Shown here one piece after another: positions 31,711 through 41,237 of a stretch of DNA of 64,000 bases. Under the pieces are notes generated by a model, which saw only the letters and a program-made list of their open reading frames with translations, was not told where the DNA came from and ran no database searches. Numbering within the stretch: the first letter of the stretch is position 1; each line of letters begins with the position of its first letter. The position numbers and the translations under genes were made by a program. This DNA comes from Longimicrobiales bacterium. GTDB lineage: Bacteria > Gemmatimonadota > Gemmatimonadetes > Longimicrobiales > Gaopeijiaceae. Where the stretch lies: assembly GCA_028278645.1 (NCBI GenBank), contig JANQDZ010000006.1, positions 1 through 64,000 on the forward strand, in the 5' to 3' direction.

Positions 31711-32306
31711 CGAAGCCCGAAGGCCAAAGCGTCCCGAAGGCCGACTTCCATGAAGAGGCATTGCCCCACATGGATGCCGTTTTCCGGTTCGCTCTACGCC
31801 TATCCGGGTCCCAGGACCAGGCCGAAGACCTGGTTCAGGAGACGTTCCTGAGGGCCTTCCGATCGTGGGACAAGTACACCCCGGGAACCCAATGCAAGAG
31901 TTGGTTATTTACTATCTGCAGGAACGTCTTCCTGCGGCAGAGGGAGCGGGGCCAACGCCACGATGAGATCGTGTCAGAGAACGTGGACCGGAGCTCCGGC
32001 CCGTTTGAAGTCGTAAACCCCGTTTGGGTGAAGGCTGTGAAGGCAGACCCGGAAGGGGAGTTCTTCGATGCCATCGTGGACGAGGCGGTTCTGGAACGCA
32101 TCCAAGAGCTGCCGGAAGACTATCGGACGGCGGTGGTTCTCTCGGACCTGGAGGGTTTTACCTACCAGGAGATCTCCGAGATGACTGAGGTCCCGGTTGG
32201 CACGGTGAAAAGCCGTCTCTTCCGAGGCCGCCGATTGTTACAGAGTGCTTTATACGATTACGCAGTCTCAATGGGGTACATCAAAGGTGCCCCCGATGAG
32301 GCCTGA
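31707..32306 (+). CDS. ECF RNA polymerase sigma factor
   Basis: 199 residues. Region 2 (HMDAVFRFALRLSGSQDQAE, DLVQETFLRAFRSWDKY, CKSWLFTICRNVFLRQRER) and region 4 (VLERIQELPEDYRTAVVLSD, GFTYQEISEMTEVPVGTVKS, RLFRGRRLL) are complete, and the spacer between them is long. The architecture is RpoE/SigR-like. The next gene encodes a zinc anti-sigma factor, the usual partner. GTG start overlaps the TPR gene. Confidence 0.92.
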   Translation: MTKPEGQSVPKADFHEEALPHMDAVFRFALRLSGSQDQAEDLVQETFLRAFRSWDKYTPGTQCKSWLFTICRNVFLRQRERGQRHDEIVSENVDRSSGPFEVVNPVWVKAVKADPEGEFFDAIVDEAVLERIQELPEDYRTAVVLSDLEGFTYQEISEMTEVPVGTVKSRLFRGRRLLQSALYDYAVSMGYIKGAPDEA

Positions 32307-32315
32307 GGATCTCAT

Positions 32316-32654
32316 ATGAGTTTTTTCGACCGCTTACGACGTCTTCTGGGGAGTTCCCAAAAGTCTCGGAGCAGGGCGGGCGGTAACGGGAAACCCTCCA
32401 GCGATGTCGACCCCATCACTTGTATGGAGGCCCTCGAGAGGGTCCAGGGATACCTGGATGGGGAGCTGGACGATGTCTCCCACGAAGAAGTGACCCTGCA
32501 CTTCTCCATGTGCAAGCGGTGTTATCCCCATCTGAAGTTGGAAGAGCGCTTCAAGGAACTTCTCCATCGGTCCACCGAGGAGGAAGCCTGTCCGGAACAC
32601 GTGAAATCCCAGGTTCTGGAGCTCCTGGCCCAAGAAGCTGGTAAGGGCGGCTAG
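32316..32654 (+). CDS. zinc-finger anti-sigma factor (ZAS/RsrA-like)
   Basis: 112 residues, start 10 bases after the sigma gene, preceded by GAGGATCTCAT. The basic N-terminal tail precedes an anti-sigma domain: CMEALERVQGYLDGELDD with Cys36, then HFSMCKRCYPHLKLEER with His62-x3-Cys66-x2-Cys69, the zinc motif of RsrA/ChrR-type factors. In RsrA the cysteines sense disulfide stress and release the sigma factor; the extra Cys36 and Cys at about 92 make redox control plausible. No membrane helix, so a cytoplasmic sensor. Confidence 0.88.
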   Translation: MSFFDRLRRLLGSSQKSRSRAGGNGKPSSDVDPITCMEALERVQGYLDGELDDVSHEEVTLHFSMCKRCYPHLKLEERFKELLHRSTEEEACPEHVKSQVLELLAQEAGKGG

Positions 32655-32703
32655 AAACAGAGACCTTCGCCTGTCTCGAATCGGCGACGGTGGCCATTAG
32701 TCG

Positions 32704-32737
32704 AACCGTCGGTCCTTAAGGGGACCGGCGGTTTTCT
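32704..32737 (+). terminator. rho-independent terminator behind the anti-sigma gene
   Basis: Stem AACCGTCGGTCC with GGACCGGCGGTT (one G-T pair) around TTAAGG, followed by TTCTCATTG. It separates the sigma operon from gyrA. Confidence 0.7.
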
Positions 32738-32875
32738 CATTGTGTTCCTTCCCGGGCTGATGGCGGCCTTGCCAGTCCTCACCGATTCTGGGAGGTTGAG
32801 CCCACGCCTGGGTTGATTTCGGTATCACCCGCGATCAGGCCTCTAAGCGCACCCTGAAACGAGCGAAGTGAAGGA

Positions 32876-35398
32876 ATGGCCACGGCCGAGAAACGAGAAA
32901 GAATCCTCTCCCGCCTCATCGAGGAGGAGATGAAGGAGTCCTTCCTGGACTACTCCATGAGCGTGATCGTCCAGAGGGCTCTACCCGATGTCCGGGACGG
33001 CCTTAAGCCCGTCCACCGGCGCATCCTGTTCGCCATGCACGAGCTGGGGCTGTCACCGGATCGACCCTACAAGAAGTGCGCGACCGTCGTAGGTGACGTG
33101 CTGGGTAAATACCACCCGCACGGCGATAGCGCGGTGTACGATGCGTTGGTCCGGATGGTCCAGGACTTCTCGCTCCGGTACCCCCTGGTGGACGGCCAGG
33201 GCAACTTCGGCTCCATCGACGGCGATGCGGCGGCGGCCTATCGGTATACCGAAGCCCGCCTGGCCGCGCCGGCATCAGAACTCCTCACGGATATCGAGAA
33301 GGCCACGGTAGACTGGACGCCGAACTTCGATGATCGACTGGAGGAGCCGGAGGTCCTTCCGGGGAGGATTCCGAATTTCCTCGTGAATGGCAGCGCCGGG
33401 ATCGCCGTTGGGATGAGCACCAACGTCCCGCCCCACAACCTCCGTGAGGTGGGTGAAGCGGTAAGGATTCTGGTTAACGACCCTGAGTGCACCATCGGGG
33501 ACCTGATGCGAGCTCTTCCGGGGCCTGACTTCCCCACGGGCGGCTTCATCGTCGGCCGGAAGGGGATCCAGGAGATGTACGAGACGGGACGAGGGCGTCT
33601 GGTCATGCGAGGGCGGGTGGTAAAGGAAGCGCTTAGAGGCGGGAAGCAACAACTGGTGGTCACCGAGCTTCCCTACGGTGTGTCGAAAGCCAAGATCATC
33701 GACCAGATTGCCGGCCTCGCACGGAAGGGGAAAATTGACGAGGTCTCGGAACTGAGGGACGAGTCGGATCGGGACGGGATGCGCCTGGTGGTGGAGCTGA
33801 AGCGCGGATCCAACGCCAAAGCGATGCTCCAAACCCTCCTGAAACGGACAAATCTCCAGGCCACGTTCGGCGCCCACCTTCTGGCTTTGGACCATGGCCA
33901 GCCCCGCGAGTTCAACCTTAAGGAGATCCTGGCGCACTACCGGGATCATCGGTTGGAGGTGATTCGCAGACGGTCTCGGTTTGACCTGGAAAAGGCGGAA
34001 GCTGAGCGCCACATCACCGAGGGCCTTCTGGCGGCTCTGGATCAGATCGACGAAGTCATCGCCATCATCCGGAAGTCGAAGGACCGCCCAACGGCTTCCC
34101 GCCGACTGCAGAACAGACTAGGGCTGAGTGAGGTCCAGGCCGAAGCCATCTTGAATATGCGGCTCGGCAAGCTCACGGCCCTCGAGCATAAGGAGCTGAA
34201 GGCTCGCTTGAAGGCCCTTCAGAGCCGCATCAAAGAGCTCAGGGCCATTCTGAAGAGTGAGGACCGGCAGCTGGACGTTCTCCTGGAAGAGTTGGAGGAG
34301 GTCGTAGACCAGTTCGGGGACGGCCGTCGAACCGTGCTCCTGAGTGACGGTGAGGAAGAAGAGGCGGTGGTGGAAAGCTCCATGGCCGATGAGGACGTGG
34401 TGGTGACGGTCAGCCACGAGGGGTTTGTGAAGCGGATCCCTATGCACCTTTACCGACGTCGCGTCACGAGTGGAAAAGCTCTAGCCGGCATGGACCGCTT
34501 CGAAGGTGACTATCTCGAGCGGGTATTTGTGGCTCGGACCCAAGGGTGGATTCTGGTGTTCACCCGGGCCGGCCATGTCTTCTTCCTCCCCGTTTTGGAT
34601 GTGCCGGAGGGGAGTCGGGTTTCCAGAGGACAATCCCTGTACGCTTTGGTGAGGGCTGGGCGGAACGATCCCATCGTTTCAGTCCTGCCCGTGGAGGACC
34701 TGGAGTCCGATCGCACCCTGGTTTTCCTGACCCGAAAGGGGCTGATGAAGCGGACGAGTCTTGCCGAATTCTCCAATCCCCGGGCCGGCGGTATCATCGC
34801 CTCGGGGGTCAGGTCCGGGGATGAGATCTTCCACGTGGCCCTCTCCGATGGGAAGGCAGAGGTCATGGCCCTCTCAAAGGGTGGTAGGGCCATAAGGTTT
34901 CCGGAAGATCAGATCTCCGTCCTCGGCAGAACGGCCCAGGGGATGAAGGGCATTGGCCTGAAAGGTGATGACGCCGTGGTGGGGATGCTCCTGGTGAGGC
35001 GAGAGGCCCAGGTTCTGACCATTACCGAGGATGGGATGGGAAGGCGTACCAGGGTGGACGAGTTCCCCCTTCAGAACCGGGGCGGTCTGGGCACCATGGT
35101 GATGCCGGGAGGGGCGGCGGCCGGGAAGCTGGTTTCCGCCCTCGAGGTGGTAGAGGGGGAAGACGTCATGGTGGTTTCGGCGGGCGGGAAAGTATTCCGG
35201 GTGCCGGTGGACGGCATCCCGGAACAGCACCGCAGAAGCAAGGGGAAGAGACTGGTTTCCTTGCCCCCAGGGGACAGGGTCGTGGAGGTTACCAGGGCCT
35301 CAGGAAAGAAGACCAAGGTCCCGGCACCCGACCGGACCGGGGAGGGAGATTCCGAGTCGGGGTCGGAGGCCGCGGACCAGATGGAGCTGCTGAGCTAA
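32876..35398 (+). CDS. gyrA: DNA gyrase subunit A
   Basis: 840 residues, the DNA-breaking subunit of the type IIA topoisomerase that introduces negative supercoils. Opening [20 protein letters not shown], then [36 protein letters not shown] (quinolone-determining region, Ser85 and Asp89 in sensitive state) and AAYRYTE with the catalytic Tyr124. Long coiled coil around 360-480, then the C-terminal six-bladed DNA-wrapping domain with QNRGGLG in the place of the GyrA box, and [12 protein letters not shown]; the box variant could weaken wrapping, and ParC is the alternative but the full pinwheel favours GyrA. gyrB is not in the window. Confidence 0.9.
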   Translation: MATAEKRERILSRLIEEEMKESFLDYSMSVIVQRALPDVRDGLKPVHRRILFAMHELGLSPDRPYKKCATVVGDVLGKYHPHGDSAVYDALVRMVQDFSLRYPLVDGQGNFGSIDGDAAAAYRYTEARLAAPASELLTDIEKATVDWTPNFDDRLEEPEVLPGRIPNFLVNGSAGIAVGMSTNVPPHNLREVGEAVRILVNDPECTIGDLMRALPGPDFPTGGFIVGRKGIQEMYETGRGRLVMRGRVVKEALRGGKQQLVVTELPYGVSKAKIIDQIAGLARKGKIDEVSELRDESDRDGMRLVVELKRGSNAKAMLQTLLKRTNLQATFGAHLLALDHGQPREFNLKEILAHYRDHRLEVIRRRSRFDLEKAEAERHITEGLLAALDQIDEVIAIIRKSKDRPTASRRLQNRLGLSEVQAEAILNMRLGKLTALEHKELKARLKALQSRIKELRAILKSEDRQLDVLLEELEEVVDQFGDGRRTVLLSDGEEEEAVVESSMADEDVVVTVSHEGFVKRIPMHLYRRRVTSGKALAGMDRFEGDYLERVFVARTQGWILVFTRAGHVFFLPVLDVPEGSRVSRGQSLYALVRAGRNDPIVSVLPVEDLESDRTLVFLTRKGLMKRTSLAEFSNPRAGGIIASGVRSGDEIFHVALSDGKAEVMALSKGGRAIRFPEDQISVLGRTAQGMKGIGLKGDDAVVGMLLVRREAQVLTITEDGMGRRTRVDEFPLQNRGGLGTMVMPGGAAAGKLVSALEVVEGEDVMVVSAGGKVFRVPVDGIPEQHRRSKGKRLVSLPPGDRVVEVTRASGKKTKVPAPDRTGEGDSESGSEAADQMELLS

Positions 35399-35418
35399 GG
35401 ACCGAGGCGGCGCGGAAC

Positions 35419-37227
35419 CTACCGGCTCCCCAGTACGACTGAGAGGCTGATCCGCTCTCCGTCTCGGAGCACAACGACCACGACCTCGTCTCCGGGTTTG
35501 TGGTCCCGAAGAGCGTAGGTGTAGGCGTAGAGGTCGGTGATCTCTCTCCCACCAAACTCCACGATCACGTCTCCCCCTTTCAACCCACCTTTTTCTGCGG
35601 GGCTCTCTTCCCGGACGCCCGTAATCCGGACGCCGGTCTCCTGGGGCGTCATGTCCGGTATTGTCCCCATGTACGCGCCGTAGCCGGGCCCGGGTGACGA
35701 CGGGGCCGCCGAGTCCGTGGGCATCCCACCCCCATGGGGGCTTCCTGCACCCTCCACCAACGTCATGGCCAACGCTTCGGTTTCACCGGATCCGGCCACC
35801 GCTCCGATGATTTCGGCGGCATAAGCAGACACCCTCTCCATACCTTCCCGATTGATGAGCTCGAAGTCGTCGTCGGGCCGGTGGTAGTCCGAGTGGGTGT
35901 TGGTGAAGAGCATGAGAACCGGGATGGACGCACCATAGAAGGACGAGTGGTCCGAAGGTCCGAACCCGTCGGGGATGGAGGCCAGGACGAAGGGATCCTG
36001 CTGATTCTCGTTGAGGTCTGCGAGGAGGTCCGGCCATTCCTCCGCCGTCCCGGTTCCGTAGACGGTCAGGGTGTTCTCCCGGAGTCTTCCCACCATGTCC
36101 ATGTTCAACATGGCCACGGTGTTCTCCAGAGGGAGAAGGGGTTCGTTCACGTAGTGGGCGGACCCCCAGAGCCCCTTCTCCTCTCCGGTGAAGGCCAAGA
36201 AGAGAACGGAGCGGGCCGGCCTGTTTCCGGGTTGTTGGAGCAGTCGGGCGACCTCCATGAGGGCTGCGGTGCCACTGGCGTTGTCATCGGCTCCGTTGTG
36301 AACCTCCGCGGCGTCAGGATCCAGGGAGCCGTCCCCACCAAAACCCAAATGGTCGTAGTGGGCTCCCACGATGACCACTTCCCTGGCGAGGGTGGGATGC
36401 TCACCGGGGATCAGGGCCGCAACGTTTCGGGCCTCTACCATTCTGGGCTCCACCGCGGCGGTCAGGCTGACGGTCTCTTCGCCTTTAGCTGCTTCCCGGA
36501 CTTTGTCGGCCGCTGCGCCAAAGATCGCGATTGCCGGGATCCTCACTGCTGGTCTTTGCTCGGCGGTCGGATCTGGGAGATCCTCCCCTTCACTGAGGAG
36601 AACCAGGATGGCCGCCGCACCCCGTCCGGCTGCTACCGAAGCCTTAAAATGGGGATCCCCAGCCATGGTGTTCATAGCGCCGTGGGGATCGGCCCCTTCC
36701 ACCACCACCACCTTCCCATTCAGGTCGAGGTGGGCGTAAACGTCGTCCTCGCTCCCGGGGCGGCTTACCCCGGGGCCGCCGTAAACCAGAGAGCCGTCTA
36801 CCGCCGCAGCGGTGGAGAACCCGAAGGGGACCCATGCGCTGTTGAGGGCCAACACCTCTCCCTCAACCGTCAGGTTGTTTCCCTCACCAAGTACCGATCC
36901 CATCTGAACCTGGAAGGAATGGAAGAACGATCCGTCCGGCCCGGCCCCAGTCAGGCCCAAGTCCTGAAACACCCCGGCGATGTACTCCCCGGCACAGCGC
37001 TCCCCGCGGGTCCCCGTCTCCCGGCCTTCCAAGGCGTCGTCGGCCAGATACCTTACATGGGCGAACGGCCCTACCAGGTCCTGGATCAGGGTTCCGGGGC
37101 GGGGACAGGATTCCTGAGCTTGTGCCTGCAGCTGGGAACTTCCCAGGACGGATCCCGGTACGAGTAGTGCCGTAAAAACCAGAGGCCTGGCGGCTCTGGG
37201 AAAACGCCAATTCGTCGACATCATCAT
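35419..37227 (-). CDS. secreted M28 zinc aminopeptidase with PA and PDZ domains
   Basis: 602 residues. Signal peptide (VFTALLVPGSVLGSSQLQAQ) and a pro-part, then a protease-associated insert, then the M28 catalytic core with the two-zinc ligands: IVGAHYDHLG (His), GADDNASG (bridging Asp), FTGEEKGLWGS (catalytic Glu pair), NMDMVGR (Asp) and HSDYHRPDDD (His). A PDZ domain closes the protein (GVRITGVREESPAEKGGLKG, DLYAYTYALRDHKPGD). Periplasmic or secreted peptide trimming expected. The gene is divergent from the TolB-like gene with only 29 bases between the two start codons. Confidence 0.9.
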   Translation of the reverse strand: MMMSTNWRFPRAARPLVFTALLVPGSVLGSSQLQAQAQESCPRPGTLIQDLVGPFAHVRYLADDALEGRETGTRGERCAGEYIAGVFQDLGLTGAGPDGSFFHSFQVQMGSVLGEGNNLTVEGEVLALNSAWVPFGFSTAAAVDGSLVYGGPGVSRPGSEDDVYAHLDLNGKVVVVEGADPHGAMNTMAGDPHFKASVAAGRGAAAILVLLSEGEDLPDPTAEQRPAVRIPAIAIFGAAADKVREAAKGEETVSLTAAVEPRMVEARNVAALIPGEHPTLAREVVIVGAHYDHLGFGGDGSLDPDAAEVHNGADDNASGTAALMEVARLLQQPGNRPARSVLFLAFTGEEKGLWGSAHYVNEPLLPLENTVAMLNMDMVGRLRENTLTVYGTGTAEEWPDLLADLNENQQDPFVLASIPDGFGPSDHSSFYGASIPVLMLFTNTHSDYHRPDDDFELINREGMERVSAYAAEIIGAVAGSGETEALAMTLVEGAGSPHGGGMPTDSAAPSSPGPGYGAYMGTIPDMTPQETGVRITGVREESPAEKGGLKGGDVIVEFGGREITDLYAYTYALRDHKPGDEVVVVVLRDGERISLSVVLGSR

Positions 37228-37256
37228 CGCTGCTTTTTCTCGTGGCTCGGTAATAA

Positions 37257-38342
37257 ATGCTTTCTATCCAAAGATCTGCCCTGATCCCCTCTGTTGCGCT
37301 GGGGGCATCTCTATTGCTTTCTGTTGCCTCCGCATCCGCGCAGGAGACCCCCCATGGTTCCCTCCTGCATCCCGATGAGGGGCACCTCAGGAACATCCGC
37401 CAGCTGACCTTTTCGGGGGAGAATGCCGAAGCGTATTTCTCCGCCGACGGTACCCGGCTGATCTACCAATCCCGGGCCGAAGGCGAGGGATGCGATCAAA
37501 TCTACACCCTGGACCTGGCCAGCGGTGAGACCCGCCTCGTATCCACCGGCCAGGGTCGGACGACGTGCTCTTATTACTACCCTGGCGGGAATAGGATCCT
37601 CTACGCCTCCACCCATCACTGGGATCTGGCCTGTCCCCCTCCTCCTGACATGAGCCAGGGATACGTATGGGCCCTTTATCCCACCTATGACATCTTCGCA
37701 GCGGATCCGGATGGCACCAACATCGTTCAGCTGACCGAGAGTTGGGGATACGATGCCGAAGCCACCTTCTCTCCGGTTGAAGACCTGATGGTTTTCACCA
37801 GCATGAGGGACGGAGATCTGGAGATCTACACCATGCGAGGGGACGGTTCCGATGTCAGGCGCCTGACCCACAAACTCGGATATGACGGGGGTCCGTTCTT
37901 TTCTCCCGATGGCAAGAAGATCGTGTACCGATCAGGGTATCCGGACACGGAGGAAGAGGTGGCGGACTACCGAAAGCTCCTGGCTCGGGGACTGATCCGC
38001 CCCTCGGCCCTGGAGGTTTATGTCATGGATGTCGATGGATCGAACCAGGTCCAGGTCACCGACAACGGCGCCGCCAACTTCGGGCCCTACTTCCACCCAT
38101 CCGGGGAGAAAATCCTCTTCAGTTCCAACCTCCACGATCCAGGGGGCCGGGAGTTCGACATCTTTATGATCAATGTCGATGGAACGGTCCTCGAGCAGAT
38201 CACCTTCACGGGCGGATTCGACGGTTTTCCCATGTTCAGCCCGGACGGGAAGTACCTGGTGTTCGGCTCGAACCGGAATGAGAGCCACCCCGGGAACACC
38301 AATGTGTTCATCGCTGAGTGGGTGGAGAATCCAGAGAGTTGA
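37257..38342 (+). CDS. TolB-like beta-propeller protein (PD40 repeats)
   Basis: 361 residues: signal peptide (ALGASLLLSVASASAQ), then five or six PD40 blades, each with the phrase xFSPDGxxIxYxS or close to it (AYFSADGTRLIYQSR, PFFSPDGKKIVYRSG, PYFHPSGEKILFSSN, PMFSPDGKYLVFGSN) and DIFxxxxDG connectors. Periplasmic; such propellers bind proteins or peptides. No clear ribosome site before the ATG at 37257, which is only 29 bases from the divergent peptidase start. The 3' end overlaps the convergent BTAD gene by 35 bases. Confidence 0.82.
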   Translation: MLSIQRSALIPSVALGASLLLSVASASAQETPHGSLLHPDEGHLRNIRQLTFSGENAEAYFSADGTRLIYQSRAEGEGCDQIYTLDLASGETRLVSTGQGRTTCSYYYPGGNRILYASTHHWDLACPPPPDMSQGYVWALYPTYDIFAADPDGTNIVQLTESWGYDAEATFSPVEDLMVFTSMRDGDLEIYTMRGDGSDVRRLTHKLGYDGGPFFSPDGKKIVYRSGYPDTEEEVADYRKLLARGLIRPSALEVYVMDVDGSNQVQVTDNGAANFGPYFHPSGEKILFSSNLHDPGGREFDIFMINVDGTVLEQITFTGGFDGFPMFSPDGKYLVFGSNRNESHPGNTNVFIAEWVENPES

Positions 38343-41142
38343 GGATTTCCCGGGCCTTCTCTACCATCCATTCGTATTCCAGGTCCGGATCGGTGAAGGT
38401 ATCCAGGAAGGCGTGGAGGTGGGCTCGGGCTCTCTCTCCTTCTCCCATTTCCGCATAAAGGCGCCCAAGGCCGAGGCGGGCTGAGGGGCGGAAGAACCCG
38501 TGAAAAGCCCAGTCATCCAGCCGATGGACGGGTCGGGGGAAGAAGGCCTCGAGGCAGGAAATGGCTGAAGAAGAATCTCCCAGACCGGTGTGGGCTTCCG
38601 CCAGCAACCACCAAGCCAGGTAGGCGGCACCAGGCAGATACCCGCCGACGCCCGGATCCCGAACGCTGGCTGCCATGGGCTCCAGCTCCTCGACCACAGT
38701 TCCCCAATCCCCGCGACGGAAGGCCGGCGCCGCATTCAGGAGAGTGAACCACGGCCCGAAGTTCCTCTCGAAGGTCCGACTTGTGGCCGTATCTCGCATG
38801 GCCTGCAGGCGGGCTACAACCCGCTTTGCGTCCACCGTGTCACCCATGAGGCCTTCCCGGGCACCGTACAATAGGAAGTCCACCACCGGGAACTTGCCTC
38901 GCCCCTCGAGCTCCATGGGGGTGTCGCCAGGGCCCGGCTCGTGGTGTGGGAGGTGGAACACTAGATCCAGGAACAGGTGAGAGAGGCGTGTCCGCTGAGA
39001 TTGAGTAAGACCGAAGGGGTCACCTGGGGCTGGGCTGAGGAGGCCATGGGCCTCGTTGACACGGCCTCGGATCGCGTGAAGCTGCCGGGAGGTCCATTCC
39101 ACTCCGTTGGGCCAGCGCCACCCGTCAGGATGTTCACGCAGTAGGCTGTCTGCCCGGTTCCACTCGCCCTCCGCCAGGGTTTCGTAGAAGGAAAGATCTC
39201 GGGCGCAATCCTCCGGCAATTTCCCACCGAGGGAGTCCAGGACGGTCAACCACTCTTCCGATCGGTTCAGGGATACAGCCCACTTCAGGTAGTTGCTGTG
39301 GCATGCTGAGTAGTAGGGGTGGTCAGGATCGAACCGTCGGGCTACCTGGGCTCCGGAACCCTCGGACCGCATGAAGATGCTCCACCCAGAGTCGGGAAGT
39401 GCCCCTTCATGGCCCAACCTCAGGGCGTAGTAATCGCTCCAGGTCGGGTCCCTCTCGATGGCCTCCTCCGCTTCCTCAAAAGCCTGATCCCAGAGTGCGA
39501 TGTCGTCCATGAGTCTGAGGTGAAGCTGGATGTCCGCCCATCTGGCCTCGGTGAGACGGTGGCGGAACTCTTGTACACGCTCTGCAGCGTATCCAGATGA
39601 ATCCCTGTCCACTGGGAAGGTGAGGTAGACGTCGGAAAGGCGCTGCCAGGCCATGGCGAAGGCTGAATCCAGAGCCACGGCTTCCCAGAGGAGCGTTCTG
39701 GCTCCCTGAACCTGGACCTGACTGGTGAAGGTGCGGGCTGCCTGATACTTCTTCAGGGCTTCCAGGGAACTGGTGAGGACCTGCGGGAGCGGTTCGGTGT
39801 CGGCCAACACTGCCCTGGGTTCCCCCAGTTTTCGCCGGATGTCCCGAGCCACTTCGTCCACCATGGCCACCACTGTTTCCTTTGAGTCCGCGACTCCTCT
39901 CCCCTCAGCCGTCAAACGGCCTTCTTCCAAATCTTCCACTCTGAGGGCCAGGACGTGATCCCCTCCGAGCAGGTCGAGGCGTGGAAGGACCACGGTACTC
40001 ACTCCCAGCCGCTGGGCTACCTCCCTTGCAAGGCCGGGGGTCAGCGGGGTGTCGAGCGCCCGATCCATCAATGCAAGGACTCGCTCCACAACCGTCACCG
40101 GAACCGTTTGGACGACATGGGAACCGTCCAGCCGGTTCTGGAGCAGGAACCCGACGGCGTCTCTCTCTTCACCACCGGCGTTGCCGGCCACGGAAGCCAG
40201 GATCGCGAATGGCCGGTCAGAAGGAGGCGGGCCCAGCGGCGGTGAAAACCACCCGGCTTGATACGCGCCGGTAGCGGCGAAGCTGAAAATGGCGGCTGAA
40301 GCGAGAGACCAAAACCAGAGCTTCCAGGGTCCTTGTGAGGTCGGGACCGAGGCGGGAGTGGGGGGCGGGCCTCCCTCGGTCACATCCGAACCCTGACCAG
40401 CCGGGTGAACGTCAGGGACCAGGTCTCCGTTTCGTATGGCGTCGGCGATTGCAGCCGTCGTTAGGGACGGTTCGACCTCTAACTCATCCCAGAGTTTCTC
40501 CCGGAATTTTTCATAGAATCTCAGGGCCGCGGCCCGATCCCCGGCCTTTGCCATGGACTCGATAAAATCGGCGACTGGGGTCTCGTCACTCCAGACCAAG
40601 GCGAGGGCCTTCTGGGCGTTTCGCTCTGCGTCCACCAGGGTGCCCCTGCCGATCTGCTCCTTGGCCAAAGCCCAAGCCGCCCCGGCGGCCGCCTCCTGGA
40701 GTCGCTCCCTTTCTCCGTCCACCCAGTCTCCGAAGCCCCAGGCCCCACCGAGATGAAAGCCCTGCATGAACCCCCCACCGTACAGATCGAGGGCATCCCC
40801 CCAGCGTTCTTCTGCGATGGCCGTGTCGAAATCTTCCAGGTCTGTTCGGATTGTAAACGGCGCGAAACCCACCTCTTCCGTACCCCGACTGATGATCGAG
40901 GCGTCCGAGAGGTTGCGGCGGAGGAAGGAAAGACTCTGGGAGAGTGCGTTCCGGGCTTTGGTCTCGTCACTTTCGGGCCAGAAGAGCCCTAAAAGGGTAT
41001 CGCGCCTTTTGAGTCCGCCGGGTTTGGCCGCGGCAAGGTACACAAGGAGAGCCAATCGCTTCGGTTGGGAAAGGATCGAGGTGACCTCGTTCCCGTCCCG
41101 GTCCAAAAGAGTGAGTGTTCCAAGTGTACGAAGGGTCAGCAA
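38308..41142 (-). CDS. membrane-anchored BTAD/SARP-type transcription regulator with TPR sensor
   Basis: 944 residues. Residues 1-95 form an OmpR-type winged helix as in SARP regulators (LTLRTLGTLTLLDRDGNEV, KRLALLVYLAAAKPGGLKRR, LFWPESDETKARNALSQSLS); 100-245 are the bacterial transcriptional activator domain, ending FYEKFREKLWDELEVEPS. One membrane helix lies at 273-294. The periplasmic part begins with a FAILASV/VVERVLALM domain and continues with TPR-like helices to the end. One-component regulators of this form are common in Gemmatimonadota; the outer TPR part probably senses a ligand. Targets unknown; adjacent propeller and NUDIX genes are candidates. Confidence 0.82.
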   Translation of the reverse strand: MLTLRTLGTLTLLDRDGNEVTSILSQPKRLALLVYLAAAKPGGLKRRDTLLGLFWPESDETKARNALSQSLSFLRRNLSDASIISRGTEEVGFAPFTIRTDLEDFDTAIAEERWGDALDLYGGGFMQGFHLGGAWGFGDWVDGERERLQEAAAGAAWALAKEQIGRGTLVDAERNAQKALALVWSDETPVADFIESMAKAGDRAAALRFYEKFREKLWDELEVEPSLTTAAIADAIRNGDLVPDVHPAGQGSDVTEGGPPPTPASVPTSQGPWKLWFWSLASAAIFSFAATGAYQAGWFSPPLGPPPSDRPFAILASVAGNAGGEERDAVGFLLQNRLDGSHVVQTVPVTVVERVLALMDRALDTPLTPGLAREVAQRLGVSTVVLPRLDLLGGDHVLALRVEDLEEGRLTAEGRGVADSKETVVAMVDEVARDIRRKLGEPRAVLADTEPLPQVLTSSLEALKKYQAARTFTSQVQVQGARTLLWEAVALDSAFAMAWQRLSDVYLTFPVDRDSSGYAAERVQEFRHRLTEARWADIQLHLRLMDDIALWDQAFEEAEEAIERDPTWSDYYALRLGHEGALPDSGWSIFMRSEGSGAQVARRFDPDHPYYSACHSNYLKWAVSLNRSEEWLTVLDSLGGKLPEDCARDLSFYETLAEGEWNRADSLLREHPDGWRWPNGVEWTSRQLHAIRGRVNEAHGLLSPAPGDPFGLTQSQRTRLSHLFLDLVFHLPHHEPGPGDTPMELEGRGKFPVVDFLLYGAREGLMGDTVDAKRVVARLQAMRDTATSRTFERNFGPWFTLLNAAPAFRRGDWGTVVEELEPMAASVRDPGVGGYLPGAAYLAWWLLAEAHTGLGDSSSAISCLEAFFPRPVHRLDDWAFHGFFRPSARLGLGRLYAEMGEGERARAHLHAFLDTFTDPDLEYEWMVEKAREILNSLDSPPTQR

Positions 41143-41167
41143 AAAGCAGATTCCCCCAAAGAAGAAA

Positions 41168-41195
41168 AGGCTGCCGGAGTCGGAATCGGCAGCCT
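41168..41195 (-). terminator. rho-independent terminator of the NUDIX gene
   Basis: On the minus strand AGGCTGCCG and CGGCAGCCT pair around an interior ATTCCGACTC and are followed by TTTCTTCTTT. It lies 40 bases after the NUDIX stop. Confidence 0.75.
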
Positions 41196-41237
41196 GTCAA
41201 CCAACAAAATGAAGTTGCGCCTAAACTTTGGGCAAGC

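Noticed and set aside
35734-37167. Open plus-strand frame of 477 codons opposite the M28 peptidase
   Set aside because: Rich in His, Gly and Arg, no start site or domain; the other strand encodes a complete metallopeptidase. A mirror of GC-rich codon use.
37257-38342. TolB of the Tol-Pal system
   Set aside because: PD40 blades alone do not make TolB; the N-terminal domain of true TolB and the tolQRA/pal neighbours are missing, so only TolB-like is claimed.
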